Shown: one piece after another, positions 7,481 to 7,827 of the stretch | Position numbering within the stretch: the stretch's first letter is position 1 | Layout of the letters: each line of letters opens with the position of its first letter | Assembly: GCA_030618205.1 (NCBI GenBank) | Contig: JAUXDR010000035.1 | Span: 1 to 7,827 of the forward strand | Source: Deltaproteobacteria bacterium | Lineage (GTDB): Bacteria > Desulfobacterota > Dissulfuribacteria > Dissulfuribacterales > UBA3076 | Reading direction: 5' to 3' | DNA: 7,827 nt | Made by a program: the position numbers and the translations under genes | The notes under the pieces: generated by a model | What the model was told of the DNA's origin: nothing | What the model saw: the letters and a program-made list of their open reading frames with translations, nothing else | Databases searched by the model: none

Positions 7481-7578
7481 AGAACAGAGACAGGTACATT
7501 CTTGAGAACTGGAAAGAATTTAGGGTCAAATCCCCGGATATTGATTAGATCCACCAATTGGATCGGAGACGCCATCAT
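7477..7578 (-). CDS. Possible 33-codon ORF of unknown function within a structured element
   Basis: The minus strand from the tandem ATGs at 7578-7573 encodes MMASPIQLVDLINIRGF, then DPKFFPVLKNVPVSVL, ending with TGA at 7479-7477. The frame stays open upstream to a TAA at 7623-7621 (reading TATFFLSAITAGVV before the first Met), so a short fragment of a longer coding sequence is possible. The residue mix looks protein-like, but I do not recognise a family. No Shine-Dalgarno is evident before the ATG. The start lies inside the hairpin arm at 7571-7577, and the end overlaps the -35 element of the proposed glnE promoter. It could be a decayed gene remnant, part of a dispersed repeat, or a chance frame. 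Confidence 0.2.
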   Translation of the reverse strand: MMASPIQLVDLINIRGFDPKFFPVLKNVPVSVL

Positions 7579-7603
7579 GACTACACCTGCAGTGATGGCA
7601 CTT

Positions 7604-7628
7604 AAAAAAAACGTAGCCGTTTACGGCT
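7604..7628 (-). terminator. Terminator-like hairpin plus T8 reading leftwards
   Basis: On the minus strand AGCCG-TAAA-CGGCT (7615-7628, extendable to AGCCGT/ACGGCT) is followed after ACG by eight T residues (7611-7604). This is the shape of a short Rho-independent terminator. It would stop leftward transcription entering from inside or antisense to gmhB, before the glnE promoter region. The stem is short and the 3-base gap before the T-run weakens the call. It may instead be one hairpin of the structured element at 7475-7628. Confidence 0.35.
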
Positions 7629-7695
7629 TGAAATTAGAAATTAGGGAAAGATGAAACAAAAGCATGAAGGCCAAATTTCCAATTTCCAATTTCAG
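7629..7695. repeat. Inverted repeat built from GAAATTA / AATTTCC heptamers upstream of gmhB
   Basis: The left arm (7629-7646) reads TGAAATT, AGAAATT, AGGG. The right arm (7671-7695) holds AATTTCC, AATTTCC, AATTTC in tandem. The arms are complementary at 14 of 16 positions, with the two mismatches exactly 7 bases apart, and a 24-base loop (7647-7670). The left arm contains the AGGGA ribosome binding site of the 23-codon ORF, so the stem would hide that site. Confidence 0.65.
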
Positions 7696-7722
7696 CGTTC
7701 CTTTGAACCTTTACAGAAATGA
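7651..7722 (+). CDS. Possible 23-codon leader ORF coupled to the gmhB start
   Basis: The ATG at 7651 is preceded by AGGGA at 7643-7647 (3-base spacer). It opens a frame encoding MKQKHEGQISNFQFQRSFEP followed by LQK and ending in TGA at 7720-7722. This TGA overlaps the gmhB ATG as ATGA, the classic arrangement for translational coupling, while gmhB itself has no visible ribosome binding site. An in-frame TAG at 7642-7644 limits the upstream extent. The ORF runs through the right arm of a period-7 inverted repeat (7671-7695), so opening and closing of that structure could respond to ribosome movement. The peptide resembles nothing I recognise and may simply deliver ribosomes. The overlap may also be chance: a frame this short is common, and the spacer is shorter than ideal. 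Confidence 0.35.
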   Translation: MKQKHEGQISNFQFQRSFEPLQK

Positions 7723-7827
7723 ACATTAGAAGAGCAGTATTTCTCGACAGAGACGGGACAATCAATAAAGAAGTCGGTTATCTGCGCCGGATGGAGGATC
7801 TTGTCTTGATAGAAGGGGCGGGTTCGG
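7719..7827 (+). CDS. gmhB: D-glycero-D-manno-heptose 1,7-bisphosphate 7-phosphatase (GmhB-like), 5' part only
   Basis: The ATG at 7719-7721 opens a frame that runs off the right edge after 36 codons. The visible protein reads MNIRRAVFLDRDGTINKEVG, then YLRRMEDLVLIEGAGS. DRDGT is HAD-superfamily motif I, with nucleophile D10 and acid/base D12. The following INKEVGYL and the segment up to IEGA match the N-terminus of GmhB, which removes the 7-phosphate in ADP-heptose synthesis for LPS core. The N-terminal phosphatase half of HisB has the same motif and is the main alternative; the short spacing from DRDGT to GYL favours GmhB. An in-frame TGA at 7704-7706 leaves 7719 as the only ATG start. No Shine-Dalgarno precedes it. 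The stop of a 23-codon upstream ORF overlaps this ATG (ATGA), which suggests coupling. The gene is divergent from glnE. Confidence 0.85.
   Translation, partial: MNIRRAVFLDRDGTINKEVGYLRRMEDLVLIEGAGS

Larger units (their letters stand above)
7475..7628 (-). other. Chain of hairpins; possible structured RNA or small dispersed element
   Basis: Read on the minus strand this stretch holds three successive palindromes: AGCCGT-AA-ACGGCT (7615-7628), GCCATCA...TGATGGC (7571-7599), and GATCCAATTGGTGGATC (7548-7564). The middle one can extend with an inner CTGC-AGGT-GTAG stem and a TCA bulge. A shorter ATCC-GG-GGAT pairing follows. Such packing resembles a small mobile repeat of the MITE or REP type, or a structured non-coding RNA. 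I cannot assign it to a known family, and no target-site duplication is evident. Confidence 0.3.
7333..7718. other. 386-base divergent intergenic region, glnE / gmhB
   Basis: No long gene is present. Going right from glnE the region contains an AT-rich stretch next to the start (7333-7380), the compact hairpin, the CTTTCAG heptamers, a candidate glnE promoter, a stretch from about 7481 to 7547 with no clear signal on either strand, the hairpin chain, the terminator-like T-run, and the GAAATTA inverted repeat with the 23-codon ORF leading into gmhB. I found no convincing plus-strand sigma70 promoter for gmhB. Confidence 0.7.

Noticed and set aside
7521..7556. tRNA-like pieces: GGGTCAAATCCCC resembling a T-arm and a downstream ATCCACCA
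   Set aside because: The distance from the T-arm-like piece to CCA is too long for an acceptor stem, the T-stem does not pair over 5 bp, and no anticodon arm or 5' acceptor strand is present.
7597..7615. Possible sigma54 site beginning TGGCAC on the plus strand
   Set aside because: The -24-like GG is present but the required GC at the -12 element is replaced by an A-run.

Overview
The window is a bacterial chromosomal segment of moderate GC content with densely packed genes. All large genes lie on the minus strand except a partial plus-strand gene at the right edge. The gene mix suggests a Gram-negative bacterium: a proteobacterial-type GlnE, a heptose-bisphosphate phosphatase (LPS core precursor pathway) and a bacterial PglB/STT3-type oligosaccharyltransferase. 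My best guess is a deltaproteobacterium (Desulfobacterota), where N-glycosylation has been reported for Desulfovibrio. That placement is inference from gene content; no taxonomic marker is visible.

Layout, in minus-strand transcription order from right to left. Positions 4459-7332 encode an intact 957-residue GlnE, the bifunctional glutamine synthetase adenylyltransferase / adenylyl-removing enzyme. A 121-base gap with a large period-7 inverted repeat follows. Positions 2109-4337 encode a 742-residue membrane oligosaccharyltransferase with all recognisable catalytic motifs. After 28 bases comes a GT2 polyprenyl-phosphate glycosyltransferase (1133-2080) with a C-terminal membrane anchor. Its stop overlaps by one base the start of a GT4 glycosyltransferase that runs off the left edge (1-1133, 377 codons visible, no interruption). 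The last three genes look like one translationally linked unit for protein N-glycosylation: glycan assembly by the GT4, a lipid-linked sugar or glycan made by the GT2, and en bloc transfer to protein by the STT3 enzyme.

Positions 7333-7718 form a 386-base divergent intergenic region between glnE and a plus-strand gmhB-like gene (7719 to the edge). It is unusually structured. It holds a compact hairpin and a sigma70-like promoter upstream of glnE, two sets of period-7 repeats, a chain of hairpins with a terminator-like T-run on the minus strand, a 33-codon minus-strand ORF, and a 23-codon plus-strand ORF whose TGA overlaps the gmhB ATG.

The most noteworthy observations are: (1) imperfect 7-base-period repeats, two of them inverted, recurring in the two non-coding gaps longer than 100 bases; (2) the short leader ORF coupled to gmhB; (3) an STT3 enzyme with Lys at the position equivalent to the sequon-reading Arg of Campylobacter PglB and a degenerate MI motif. 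No CRISPR, insertion sequence, rRNA, tRNA or complete novel defence-type system is visible.
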